Assembly: GCF_030386795.1 (NCBI RefSeq)
Contig: NZ_JANUQM010000027.1
Location: 1-35,183, forward strand
Source of the DNA: Streptomyces sp. S.PNR 29
GTDB lineage: Bacteria; Actinomycetota; Actinomycetes; Streptomycetales; Streptomycetaceae
Reading direction: 5' to 3'
Length of the DNA stretch: 35,183 bases
The stretch's first letter is position 1; every line of letters begins with the position of its first letter. The translations under genes were made by a program, and so were the position numbers. Positions 24,256 to 32,380 of this stretch are shown here, piece after piece. The notes below the pieces were generated by a model. It was not told the origin of the DNA, made no database searches, and was given only the letters and a program-made list of their open reading frames with translations.

Positions 24256-25401
24256 ATGGACGCGCAACTCGCCGTCATCGGCCTGGGCAGCATCGGAAGC
24301 ATGGCCCTGTGGCAGGCCTCCCGGCTGTCCGGCTCGGTAGTCGGTTTCGAGGCCGCCACCCCCGCCCACGGCCGCAGTGCCGTGGGCGGGGACACCCGCC
24401 TGTTCCGCATGGTCTACCTCGGGAAACCCGACTACTACCCCATCATGGAACGCTCCCGCGGCCTCTGGGCCGAGCTCGAAGCGGAAACCGGGCAGGAGAT
24501 CCTGATACCTACCGGGGGCCTGTCCATCGGGACGGCGAACGGTAGCTTCATCAACAGCCTCCTCGAGGCAACGCGCATCACCGGAGCCGAGCACCGCGTC
24601 CTCAGCCGGGAGGAGATGGCGGAACGCTACCCCCAGCACAACCTCCGCCCCGACGACTGCGCCATCTACGACCCCCGCGCCGGTGTTCTGCGCACCGACC
24701 GGGCCGTCAGCGCCGCCATCTCGGCGGCCCAGGCAGGCGGCGCCACCGTCCTTCAGAACACGCCCGTGGACAGCATCACCGAAACCGACCACGGCGTGGT
24801 CGTCACCTCGGGTGACAGAACCTGGACGTTCGAGAAGGTCATCGTCGCCTCGGGCGGCTGGTCCCGAAGGCTCATGCCCGACCACCTCAAGGCCGTTACG
24901 GAAACCCATCGGATCGTCCTGACCTGGTTCATCGCCCAAGACGGGGCGCAGTTCTCGCCGGAGAGATTCCCCGTCTTCAGCCGGCTGTACGGCGACCGCT
25001 CCCTGTACGGCGCACCCGCCGTCGATGGCGTGACGGTCAAGGCATCGGTGGACGGACCGCTGGACGGGCGCGGAAGGGCAACGCCCGACCCGGACTCCGT
25101 GCCCAGAGAACTCACCCGGGAAGAAATCGACAAGGTCACCGACATCGTCACCGAATTCCTTCCCGGCCTCACCCCCACTATCGTGCGCTCCGACGCCTTC
25201 CCCGACCTTTTCACCGAGGACAGGCATCCGCTCCTCGGCCGGCTGGATGAGAACAGCAGGGTCTACTGTGCCACCGGCTTCTCAGGAAAGGGCTTCAAGA
25301 TGGCGACCGGCTATGGCCACATCGCCGCACACGAGGCGCTCGGCAAACAGACCATCGAAGGCCTGGACTTCATGCGTCCGGACCGGTTCAGGAACAGGTA
25401 G
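24256..25401 (+). CDS. FAD-dependent oxidoreductase, sarcosine/N-methyltryptophan-oxidase-like
   Basis: A 381-residue flavoprotein of the monomeric sarcosine oxidase group. The FAD motif is GLGSIG (9-14). The family residues GGDTRLFRMVY and ATGFSGKGFKMATGYGH are present. The position where sarcosine oxidases carry the cysteine that binds FAD covalently appears to lack it (DAFPDLFTEDRHPLLG), so the flavin is probably non-covalent. It is last in the GntR-controlled unit. With the preceding oxidase it supports oxidation of an N-substituted or secondary amine, which is an inference from family. Confidence 0.9.
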   Translation: MDAQLAVIGLGSIGSMALWQASRLSGSVVGFEAATPAHGRSAVGGDTRLFRMVYLGKPDYYPIMERSRGLWAELEAETGQEILIPTGGLSIGTANGSFINSLLEATRITGAEHRVLSREEMAERYPQHNLRPDDCAIYDPRAGVLRTDRAVSAAISAAQAGGATVLQNTPVDSITETDHGVVVTSGDRTWTFEKVIVASGGWSRRLMPDHLKAVTETHRIVLTWFIAQDGAQFSPERFPVFSRLYGDRSLYGAPAVDGVTVKASVDGPLDGRGRATPDPDSVPRELTREEIDKVTDIVTEFLPGLTPTIVRSDAFPDLFTEDRHPLLGRLDENSRVYCATGFSGKGFKMATGYGHIAAHEALGKQTIEGLDFMRPDRFRNR

Positions 25402-25413
25402 CCGGCCAAGCTG

Positions 25414-25562
25414 TCAGCGCACCCTTCCCCGCGGTTTCAACGGCACTGGCGGCGGTTCCGGTGCGGGCAGGGGAGCACCGTCGTACCCCTTCACCTCCCC
25501 GAACCGAGAACCTTCCATCCAGTCCCGGCGGGCCTGCACGATCTCGTCCTGCGACCGAGCAA
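25414..25562 (-). pseudogene. Pirin family protein, C-terminal fragment (copy A)
   Basis: The minus strand reads RSQDEIVQARRDWMEGSRFG, then EVKGYDGAPLPAP and a Pro-rich end before a TGA at 25416-25414. This is the C-terminus of Streptomyces pirin-like proteins. Sequence upstream of the CGGTCGCAGG point is replaced by an integrase fragment. A second copy of the same fragment is at 34162-34336. Confidence 0.75.
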
Positions 25563-25566
25563 CCTG

Positions 25567-26290
25567 TCGAAGTGCTCTCACTCGAACAAGATCCGTCATC
25601 GGTCGGCGGCGGGGCGGCAGTTGGAGGAGTCCGGGTTCGCGACCCAGGATGCGGCCGTCGAGCGGTTGACGGAAATCCACAAGGCGAAGAAGGCGGCGCC
25701 TCGGGGGCAGGCGAAGGCGGAGCGGATCGCCCGGTACGGTCCGATGCGGTTCGAGGAGTACGCCACCGGAAGGCCGACCAGCGGGATCTGGGTCCGGCCT
25801 CGGTGGTGCACCTGGAGTCGCTGCTGAACATCCATCTGCTGCCGCTGCTGGGCAGCCGGCGGATGAACACCTTCGACCACAAGGTCGTCGAAGGCTTCCC
25901 CCAGACCCTGGAACGAGGCGGGGTCGGCTTGGCCGCCCAGGCGAACGCCTTCGACAAGCTGAAGGCGATCCTGCTGGACGCGGACCGGCTGGGGCTGTTC
26001 GACGACAACCCCGTGTCCGGGATCAGGCCCCCGCAGTACGACCCCAAGCAGGTGGTGATCCCCTCACCCGAGCAGCTGGGTCAGATACGCACCGCCGGCG
26101 ACGACAGCTTCCTGCTGGTCGCCGACCTGATGAGCGGATGCGGCATGCGCAACGGCGAGGCGTTCGCCGTCAACTTCAACAACATCGTCGCCGACGACGT
26201 CTACCGCATCGCCGAGCAGGTCAACCGGACCACCTGCCAGTACGAGCGTCTCAAGCACCGCAAGATCGGCGAGTACCGGGACGGCCGTGC
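25567..26290 (+). pseudogene. Tyrosine integrase, 5'-truncated, frameshifted and 3'-truncated (copy A)
   Basis: The N-terminal SAM-like part reads LEESGFATQDAAVERLTEIH. One frameshift near 25785 moves to VHLESLLNIHLLPLLGSRRM, NTFDHKVVEGF and DKLKAILLDADRLGLFDDNP. The catalytic domain begins with LMSGCGMRNGEAFAVN, which contains the first catalytic Arg, but the sequence stops at EYRD, before the His-x-x-Arg and Tyr boxes. The family is the common Streptomyces tyrosine-type site-specific integrase. The right end joins a dehydrogenase fragment. Confidence 0.85.
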
Positions 26291-26545
26291 AGGTCGCCCA
26301 TGAGCCCGTCGAGCCGGAAGCTCGCGGGTGCGGTGCGCGGCCCGGACGATGCGCCGGTTCACGGCCAGGGCGAGGGCCCAGGCGAACTCGGCAACCGAGT
26401 AGGGCGAGTAGTACGACACCCTGGCCACCGTCAGTCCCAGCTCCTGGGCGGTGGCCAAGTCGATGTTGTTGCAGCCGGTGGACCGCTGCGCGATCAGCTT
26501 GGTGCCGTGCTTGGCGAGGTGGCGCAGCGCAGGTCGGTCTCGGCC
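26291..26545 (-). pseudogene. D-lactate dehydrogenase (2-hydroxyacid dehydrogenase) fragment
   Basis: The minus strand reads HLAKHGTKLIAQRSTGCNNI, DLATAQELGL and YYSPYSVAEFAWALALAVNR, then after a frameshift ASFRLDGLMGD. This is the region just before the NAD-binding domain of fermentative D-lactate dehydrogenases. Both ends of the gene are missing. Such genes sit near universal stress proteins in actinomycete hypoxia clusters. Confidence 0.75.
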
Positions 26546-26748
26546 CTTCGCCCGTCTGTCAGGGAAAGCCGTCCAGCCTGGGCATCGCCCACTATCGTGA
26601 GGAGGGAAGGCGCCTGATCCGGGTGCTTCCCGTCCGCGCCTACGGCGCGCTGGTGCGTGCCTCGGCCATTACGACCCCTTGTTCCGGGCGGACGGACTCC
26701 CGGAGAGTCCGTCACCACGATCATCACTCGCTGGGGCCGCAGTCACTA

Positions 26749-26858
26749 GGGCCGATCGGCCCAGACGTGGGACGGAGCGTACCTGCGCGGCCTCCGCAAC
26801 GTGGGATCAACGCGGTCGGTACCTGGCTGACGAGGCCGCAGATGGGGCCGTTCGGCAC
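26749..26858 (+). promoter_or_regulatory. DevR/OsdR-like palindromes upstream of the universal stress genes
   Basis: GGGCCGATCGGCCC (26749-26762) is a perfect palindrome of the form G-G-G-n-C-n4-G-n-C-C-C used by DevR/DosR-type dormancy regulators. GGGCCGTTCGGCAC (26845-26858) is a weaker copy. They lie 195 and 99 bases before the first stress-protein start. The rest of 26546-26956 shows no gene. Confidence 0.5.
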
Positions 26859-26956
26859 CTGCGGCATGGACTTTCGGCACACAGCGGTAACCGAAGGGCC
26901 CGGCAAGAGTGGGAGATGTAAGGCGCGCTGCTTCGTCACCTCGGGAGGTGGAGATC

Positions 26957-27895
26957 ATGCTCCGCACCATCACTGTTGGTCTGGACGGCTCACGTGAGAG
27001 CCGGGCCGCCGCCGAGTGGGCGGCCCGCGAGGCCGCGCTGCGCGGTCTGCCGGTGAAGCTCGCGCACGTCTGGGAGCCGGTCCCGGAGCCCATGGCGCGG
27101 GCGCCGCTGCTCGGTGCGGAGACGCATCAGCACTGGACCGAGCGAAGCGAGATGGGGGTACCCCCGGCCGAAGGCTGGGGGAGCATTCCCCGGGAGGCGG
27201 CGGAGGGACTCCGGCTTCGTCACCCCGGCGTCAAGGTGACGACCGAGCAGCTCGCCGGACGCCCCAGTGACGTGCTGGTCGAAGCGGCGGGGGACTCCGA
27301 ACTGCTCGTGCTGGGCTCGCGCGGCCTGAGCGGGATCGGCGGGTTCCTGGTCGGGTCCGTCGGACTGGCGGTCGTGGCGCATGCCGAACGTCCAGTCGTA
27401 CTCGTACGGGCCTGGGAGCAGGCGGCCGACGAGCACGAGATGGATCCTGCGGGTATCCCGTCCGCGGCCGCTCCCTTCCTGCCTGTCGTGCTCGGCCTGG
27501 ACACCGAAAGCCCGGACCAGACACTGATCGCATTCGCCTTCGACACGGCCGTCCGCCGTGCCACGGCCTTGCGGGTCGTCCACGGCTGGACCCCGCCGCC
27601 GCACTACGGCCTGCCAACCGACCCACAGGCGCGCGAGTCGCTGGCGCGGCGCGAGGCCGCAGCCCTCGCGGAGGCTCTTCGTCCGTGGCGGCAGAAGTTC
27701 CCCGAAGTCGAGGTGGTTGAGGAATCGCGCTGCGAAAGCCCCGCGGTCGCTGTGGTAGCCGCCTCCGGAGCCGCCTCCCTGGTAGTCGTCGGCCGACGCA
27801 TCCGCCGCAGTCCTGTAGGTGTTCACATCGGCTCGGTCACGCACGCGGTGCTGCATCACGCCGCCGCGCCCGTCGCCGTGGTTCCGCACGACTGA
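26957..27895 (+). CDS. Universal stress protein, two tandem USP domains
   Basis: A 312-residue protein starting at ATG 26957 with GGAGGTGGAG upstream. Domain 1 (about 1-153) begins ITVGLDGSRESRAAAEW and carries the ATP-loop pattern LGSRGLSGIGGFLVGSVG. Domain 2 (about 172-312) begins PVVLGLDTESPDQ and ends VGRRIRRSPVGVHIGSVTHA. Such proteins bind ATP and support survival under low oxygen or stationary phase. A Streptomyces dispersed repeat is inserted in frame in domain 1. A second two-domain paralogue follows after 43 bases. Confidence 0.93.
   Translation: MLRTITVGLDGSRESRAAAEWAAREAALRGLPVKLAHVWEPVPEPMARAPLLGAETHQHWTERSEMGVPPAEGWGSIPREAAEGLRLRHPGVKVTTEQLAGRPSDVLVEAAGDSELLVLGSRGLSGIGGFLVGSVGLAVVAHAERPVVLVRAWEQAADEHEMDPAGIPSAAAPFLPVVLGLDTESPDQTLIAFAFDTAVRRATALRVVHGWTPPPHYGLPTDPQARESLARREAAALAEALRPWRQKFPEVEVVEESRCESPAVAVVAASGAASLVVVGRRIRRSPVGVHIGSVTHAVLHHAAAPVAVVPHD
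27139..27184 (+). repeat. Intragenic dispersed palindromic repeat
   Basis: The stretch contains GAGCGAAGCGAGA, then GGGGGTACCCCC (27154-27165) and a hairpin CCCCCGGCC-GAA-GGCTGGGGG (27161-27181). Sequences of this type recur between genes in Streptomyces genomes. Here it is read in frame and adds E-R-S-E-M-G-V-P-P-A-E-G-W-G-S to the stress protein. Confidence 0.6.
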
Positions 27896-27938
27896 TCCAG
27901 CGGCTCCCCTTCACTCTTTACGCAGGGCGGTGACAACG

Positions 27939-28802
27939 ATGGACCTTCCCGTGGTCGTGGGCGTCGACGGCTCCCAGCCGAGCCTGCACGCCGTGGACTG
28001 GGCAGCGGACGAGGCCGCGCTGCGCGGGCTGCCGCTGCGGGTGGTGTACGCCTCGCTGTGGGAGCGGTACGAACGTGCCGTCTTCCCCACGTCAGGGGAC
28101 AGGTCGGAGCAGATCCTCAACGGCGTCTTCGTGGCTGCCGCAGCCGAGCGTGCCCGAAAGCGCATCCCTGATCTGAAAGTGGCCATCCAGGTGATACCGG
28201 ACGGGCCGACGCCCGTCCTGGTGCGTGAGGCACGCCATGCATCCCTGCTGGTCCTGGGGTCCCGCGGTCGCGGCGATGTCAGCGAGCTGCTCCTCGGATC
28301 CGTCAGCCTGACCGTGGCGGGACAGGCCGACTGCCCCGTGGTCGTGGTCCGTGGCGGCCACGACGACGGGGACCGGACGCACCGTCGCATCGTGCTGGGC
28401 ATCGGCGAGGAGGCCGCAAGCACGAACGCCGTCCGCTTCGCCCTCGAAGAGGCAGAGCGACGCGGCGCCCCACTGGAGGCCATCCGCGCCTGGCGGCGCC
28501 CGGCGCACCAGACCATCGAACACCCGCTGCTCGCGGGAGAGCCGGCGCACGCGTACGAGCAGCAGGCAGTGGACATGCTGGAAGCCGCGCTTCGCGAAGC
28601 CCCTGCGGGCGTGGAACTGCACAAGCGCACGGCCGAAGGCTCCGCCCGGACTGTGCTCCTGGATGCCTCTCACGGTGCGGACCTTCTGGTCGTAGGGGCA
28701 CGGCGCCGCCCTGGGCACTTCGGGCTGCAACTCGGCCGGGTCGCTCACACGGTGCTGCACCACGCCGCTTGTCCGGTCGCTGTGGTGCCCGAGCCGGTCT
28801 GA
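27939..28802 (+). CDS. Universal stress protein, two tandem USP domains (second copy)
   Basis: A 287-residue paralogue of the preceding gene. Domain 1 begins PVVVGVDGSQPSLHAVDW and has LGSRGRGDVSELLLGSVS. Domain 2 begins RRIVLGIGEEAAS and has VGARRRPGHFGLQLGRVAHT. The ATP-loop glycines are kept in domain 1 and altered in domain 2. The ribosome site is weak (GGCGGTGAC). It is probably co-transcribed with the first copy. It carries no inserted repeat, so the insertion upstream is specific to the first gene. Confidence 0.93.
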   Translation: MDLPVVVGVDGSQPSLHAVDWAADEAALRGLPLRVVYASLWERYERAVFPTSGDRSEQILNGVFVAAAAERARKRIPDLKVAIQVIPDGPTPVLVREARHASLLVLGSRGRGDVSELLLGSVSLTVAGQADCPVVVVRGGHDDGDRTHRRIVLGIGEEAASTNAVRFALEEAERRGAPLEAIRAWRRPAHQTIEHPLLAGEPAHAYEQQAVDMLEAALREAPAGVELHKRTAEGSARTVLLDASHGADLLVVGARRRPGHFGLQLGRVAHTVLHHAACPVAVVPEPV

Positions 28803-28834
28803 AAACGGCTGCGCGAACCTGCGGTGGCGGGATC

Positions 28835-29412
28835 TCATGCTGTTGTGGCGGCGGCATCGCCGTCGTCCACGGTGATCGCCGCCCGGCCGGCTTCCAGACG
28901 CGCCACCGGGACACGGAACGGCGAGCAGGAGACGTAGTCCAGCCCGGCGGCGTGGAAGAACGGGGACGCCGGACTCCTCGGTGACGGCCGCCAGCACGTC
29001 TTCCACTTCCTCGCGCACCAGCCGCAACTCCGTGACGTCACCGACGAGCGGCACCATGATCTCCGCCTGGGGCTCGCCGCCGGCCCGCGTGCGCTCCACG
29101 ACAGCCTCAGCGACGGCCCGTACCTGCATGGAGACCAGGCCGGGAACGACCAGGCCGAGGCGCACTCCGCGCAGGCCGAGCATCGGGTTCTCACGCATGC
29201 GGCCCACGGCGTCCAGGAGCCGGGTGTCGTGCGGGTCCGGCTGCTCGCCGCGGGCCTCGGCGGCGGCGATGCGGACGGCGAGGTCGGTGCGGCCGGGCAG
29301 GAACTCGTGCAGCGGTGGGTCCAGGAGGCGGATGGTGACCGGCAGGCCATCCATCGCCGCCAGGATGCCGGCGAAGTCCTGCCGCTGGAGCGGTGCAGCC
29401 TCAGAATCCAGC
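28835..29412 (-). pseudogene. Pyruvate phosphate dikinase, C-terminal fragment with internal deletion
   Basis: The frame PLQRQDFAGILAAMDGLPVT, IRLLDPPLHEFLP, ENPMLGLRGVRLGL and AEIMVPLVGDVTELRLV is the PEP-binding barrel of pyruvate phosphate dikinase. After ESGVPV a shift and deletion removes the catalytic end of the barrel, and the protein resumes with AAGLDYVSCSPFRVPVARLE, the enzyme's C-terminus, to TGA at 28835. The whole N-terminal two-thirds is missing. It is part of the decayed dormancy gene group. Confidence 0.85.
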
Positions 29413-29705
29413 AGCCTGAACCGGTTCCGCTCCCGTCAACGATCTGGCCGTCCGTCAAGGTGCGTGCACATACGGGCAGCCGGGCCAAGTCGGGACCGCT
29501 CAAATGCTCTCTGCGGTCATCCACCTGCGTTCGGTTAGTCGCGCGGGGGGCTGCTCCGAGCCCTCGAAGTCGGGGATGCAGCCCTGCGCGGTGTCGTCGT
29601 AGACCGCACCGGCCGCGTCGAGGGCCCTTCAGACCTGGGTCGCCAGCTATCGCTCGTCGGTAAGGCGCTGCCCCGTCAACCGCGCGCAAGCCACCGCAGG
29701 GGCAG
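29413..29705. other. Intergenic region with a possible gene scrap
   Basis: On the minus strand at about 29545-29660, fragments RALDAAGAVYDDTAQGCIPD and FEGSEQPPARLT, broken by stops, resemble the start of 5-formyltetrahydrofolate-cycloligase-like proteins. The match is weak. Otherwise nothing is seen before the IS element. Confidence 0.25.
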
Positions 29706-29709
29706 CTAG

Positions 29710-30621
29710 GTTCTGTCTCTTTGGTCAGCGTCGGGTCCAGATGAGGATGCCTGCGAGGTGGAGTGCGGCCTGGTAGGCGATCGCGAGCTTGTCGGTTCGT
29801 GTGGCCAGGCCGCGCCACTGCTTGAGGCGGTTGATGCACCGCTCGACGGTGTTCCGCAGCTTGTAGGCCTCGCTGTCGAAGCCGGGCGGACGGCCACCGA
29901 GCCGGCCTCGCCGCAGGCGGTGTCCGACTTGGTCGGACGGCTGCGGGATGACCGCACGGATACCCCGGCGCCGCAGGTGGCTGCGGATGGCGCGGGAGGA
30001 ATACGCGCGGTCCGCGAGAACGGCCAGGGGCCGGGTCCGAGGCCTGCCCGGGCCCCTGCGGGGCACGCGGATGCGGGACATCAGCGTCTCGAAGGCGGGT
30101 GCATCACCTGCCTGGCCTGCGGTGACGGTGAAGGCGAGGGGCCATGCGCGGCCGTCTGCGGCCAGGTGGACCTTGGTGCTCAAGCCGCCACGGGAGCGTC
30201 CGAGCGCATGATCGGCGGGCTCGCCGGAGCGAGCCGCCCCCTTTTGACTGCTCCGGCAGCGTGCTGGTGGGCCCGGACAACGGTGGAGTCCACCGACACC
30301 GTCCAGTCGATGTCGTCGTCGGCGTCCGCCGCCGCCAGGACGGCCGCGAGGATCATCTCCCAGGTGCCGTCGATGGCCCATCTGATCAGCCGCTTGTGAG
30401 CGGTCTGGAAAGAGCCGAGCTCCTCGGGAAGATCGCGCCAGGGCGAGTTGGTGCGGTACTTCCACGCGATGGCCTCAAGAGTGCGGCGGTGGTCGGCCCA
30501 TCGCCGCCCGCGGACCGGATCCGCCGGCATCAGCGGCTCGATCCGGTCCCACATCGCATCGGTGATCACTAATCGGACAGACACATCCGATCAACTGACC
30601 AACCCATCAAAGAGACACGCT
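29710..30621 (-). mobile_element. Complete IS5-family insertion sequence (912 bp)
   Basis: The element is bounded by imperfect terminal repeats sharing TGTCTCTTTG (left GTTCTGTCTCTTTGG, right in inverse AGCGTGTCTCTTTGATGG). CTAG flanks both sides (29706-29709 and 30622-30625), consistent with target duplication. It contains one two-frame transposase. It lies between the dikinase fragment and the copper-type operator. Confidence 0.85.
29725..30584 (-). CDS. IS5-family transposase, two overlapping frames joined by -1 frameshift
   Basis: The first frame (30584 down) begins MSVRLVITDAMWDRIEPLMP and holds SPWRDLPEELGSFQTAHKR and the first Asp in VSVDSTVVRAHQH. The second frame (ending 29725) holds GEPADHALGRSRGGLSTKVH, the second Asp in LADRAYSSR and the Glu in RNTVERCINRLKQWRGLATR. 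The frames meet at CAAAAGGGGGC (about 30236-30246), a plausible site for a programmed -1 shift. All three acidic residues are present, so the transposase may be active. Confidence 0.87.
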
Positions 30622-30719
30622 CTAGGCCGACACGCCGACGCCACGAGGCTGGCGGACGGAACCTCTTCCTGGTGAATCCACTCCCGCAAGCCGTCTCGCG
30701 AGATTTCGACCATGAAGAA

Positions 30720-30738
30720 ATACCCCTGGGGGGTATAT
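30720..30738 (+). promoter_or_regulatory. CsoR-type copper operator
   Basis: ATACCCCTGGGGGGTATAT is a near-palindrome of A-T-A-C-C-C-C and G-G-G-G-T-A-T, the form bound by CsoR copper repressors in actinomycetes. It lies 64 bases before the start of the His-rich protein gene. TATATG within it may be the -10. No csoR gene is in the window. Confidence 0.7.
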
Positions 30739-30801
30739 GGTTACTGGCGACGTCCTGAGCAGACCACGCCGGAAGGCGCGCGAAGACCAATGGGAGATGT
30801 C

Positions 30802-31662
30802 ATGAGCGATCACTTCGGCCACGACCAGGCCAACCACGGCGTCCACGGCGTCCACGGCGTCCACGGCGGAGCCCAGCCCGGTGGCCTGTCGGTCTCCGAG
30901 AACGGGTACACCCTCGAGCTCGACTCGACGATCCTCACCGCCGGCGTGCAGCCGATCAGCTTCCGGGTGATCGGCCCCGACGGGCAGGCGGTGACCGAGT
31001 TCACGCCCGAGCACGAGAAGGAACTGCACTTCATCGCCGTGCGGCGCGACACGACCGGTTTCCAGCACGTGCATCCGGTAATGGACCAGAAGGGCACCTG
31101 GAGTGTCGAACTGTCGCTGGAACCGGGGGACTGGAGATTCTTCGCCGACATCCACCCGGCCGGCCACGACGGGACCATGACGCTCGGGATCGACGTCGCG
31201 GTCGCCGGGACGTACGACCCGCAGCCGCTCCCCGAGGCCACCCGGATCGCACGGATCGGCGAGTATACCGTCGCGCTCGACGGTGAACTCCTGCCCGGCG
31301 AGGCGAGCGAGCTGACCCTCACCGTCAGCCGGAACGACCGCCCCGTCACCGACCTGCAGCCCTACCTGGCCGCGTATGGGCACCTGGTGGCACTGCGGGT
31401 CGGAGACCTTGGTTACCTCCATGTCCATCCGGAGGGCGAACCCGGTGACGGCACCACCGCGCCGGGCCCCGAGATCGCCTTCATGGCGGTCGCGCCTTCG
31501 GCCGGCACCTACCGCCTGTACCTGGACTTCCAGCACAACGACGTCGTCCGAACGGCCGAGTTCACGGTTCAGACCACCGCGACCACCCCCCGCTCGGACG
31601 CGGCATCTCAGGCCGCACCCGAGCACAGAGGCCACCACCACAGCGGCCACGCACACCACTGA
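30802..31662 (+). CDS. His-rich protein, probable copper/heavy-metal binding
   Basis: A 286-residue protein. I place the start at ATG 30802 because GGGAG lies five bases upstream. The N-terminus has HFGHDQANHG and three exact 9-base repeats encoding V-H-G (30841-30867). The C-terminus ends HRGHHHSGHAHH. The centre holds two similar beta-sandwich-like halves, each with a histidine block: FQHVHPVMDQKGTW and GYLHVHPEGEPGDG. No signal peptide is evident, though relatives are often membrane-anchored, so an N-terminal anchor may be absent. With the CsoR-type operator, a role in copper handling is likely. Confidence 0.8.
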   Translation: MSDHFGHDQANHGVHGVHGVHGGAQPGGLSVSENGYTLELDSTILTAGVQPISFRVIGPDGQAVTEFTPEHEKELHFIAVRRDTTGFQHVHPVMDQKGTWSVELSLEPGDWRFFADIHPAGHDGTMTLGIDVAVAGTYDPQPLPEATRIARIGEYTVALDGELLPGEASELTLTVSRNDRPVTDLQPYLAAYGHLVALRVGDLGYLHVHPEGEPGDGTTAPGPEIAFMAVAPSAGTYRLYLDFQHNDVVRTAEFTVQTTATTPRSDAASQAAPEHRGHHHSGHAHH

Positions 31663-31701
31663 CGCATGACCGGCGCCGATCGCCTGCCACGGCACACGGC
31701 A

Positions 31702-31721
31702 CACCTAAGGTGCGCTCACCT
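31702..31721 (+). promoter_or_regulatory. Overlapping small palindromes upstream of the AhpD-like gene
   Basis: CACCTAAGGTG (31702-31712) overlaps AGGTGCGCTCACCT (31708-31721). The combination loosely resembles DtxR/IdeR-type iron boxes, but it does not match the full consensus. Confidence 0.3.
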
Positions 31722-31768
31722 CATCGAGCCCGCCGCCCCCGCGCATCTCCTCCGTCGGAAGGAGCGTC

Positions 31769-32299
31769 ATGCCCCGCCTGACCCGACTCACGCCCGGCAC
31801 GGCGGTCGGCGCCTCGCGCGACCTCCTCGCCGACCTGGTCTCCCGCCATGGCCAGATCGGTGACATGGTCTCCACGATGGCGCACTCGCCGGCCGTACTG
31901 GGCGGCTACCTCCAGCTGAGCCGTGCCATGGGACGAGCCAAACTCGACCGAAGGATCAGCGAACGGATCTCGATCGCCGTTCAGGCCCTGCAGGGATGCA
32001 GCCTGTGCCTCGACGCTCATGTCAATGCCGCGCGCGCCATGGGAGTGGACGAGGAGGAGATCGAGCGAGCCCACACGGGCACCTCGGCCGATCCCGCGAT
32101 CGCGGCGATCCTCACCCTCGCCCTCCAGATCTATCGCGAGCCGACGTCGATCACCGACGAACAGGTCGTCGCGCTGCGTGAGTACGGCTACAGCGACCGC
32201 GCGATAGCCGATGTCGTCGGCGTCGTCGCACTCAACATCCTCACCGGCGCCTTCAACCTGCTCGCCGGTCTCACACCCGAGAGCGACACCAGTGTCTAG
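31769..32299 (+). CDS. Carboxymuconolactone decarboxylase / AhpD-like protein
   Basis: A 176-residue all-helical protein with GGAAGGAG upstream of the ATG. The redox motif is CSLC followed by DAHVNAA (Cys-x-x-Cys-x-x-x-His), the proton-relay arrangement of AhpD alkylhydroperoxidases. The family ending ADVVGVVALNILTGAFNLLA is present. Such proteins reduce peroxides or act in an unknown redox step. The length is normal for the family. It sits between the metal-binding protein and an exporter, possibly one transcript with the latter (81-base gap). Confidence 0.88.
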   Translation: MPRLTRLTPGTAVGASRDLLADLVSRHGQIGDMVSTMAHSPAVLGGYLQLSRAMGRAKLDRRISERISIAVQALQGCSLCLDAHVNAARAMGVDEEEIERAHTGTSADPAIAAILTLALQIYREPTSITDEQVVALREYGYSDRAIADVVGVVALNILTGAFNLLAGLTPESDTSV

Positions 32300-32380
32300 G
32301 GACATCCCCGCCTGTACTCGCGGGGCACGGCCTCCACTCCGAGCCCGTGCCCCGCCGCGTGGACACGGAAGGAACCAGCC

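Noticed and set aside
30838..30867. Short tandem repeat considered as a CRISPR-like or iteron array
   Set aside because: It is three 9-base units inside a coding region encoding V-H-G, with no spacers.
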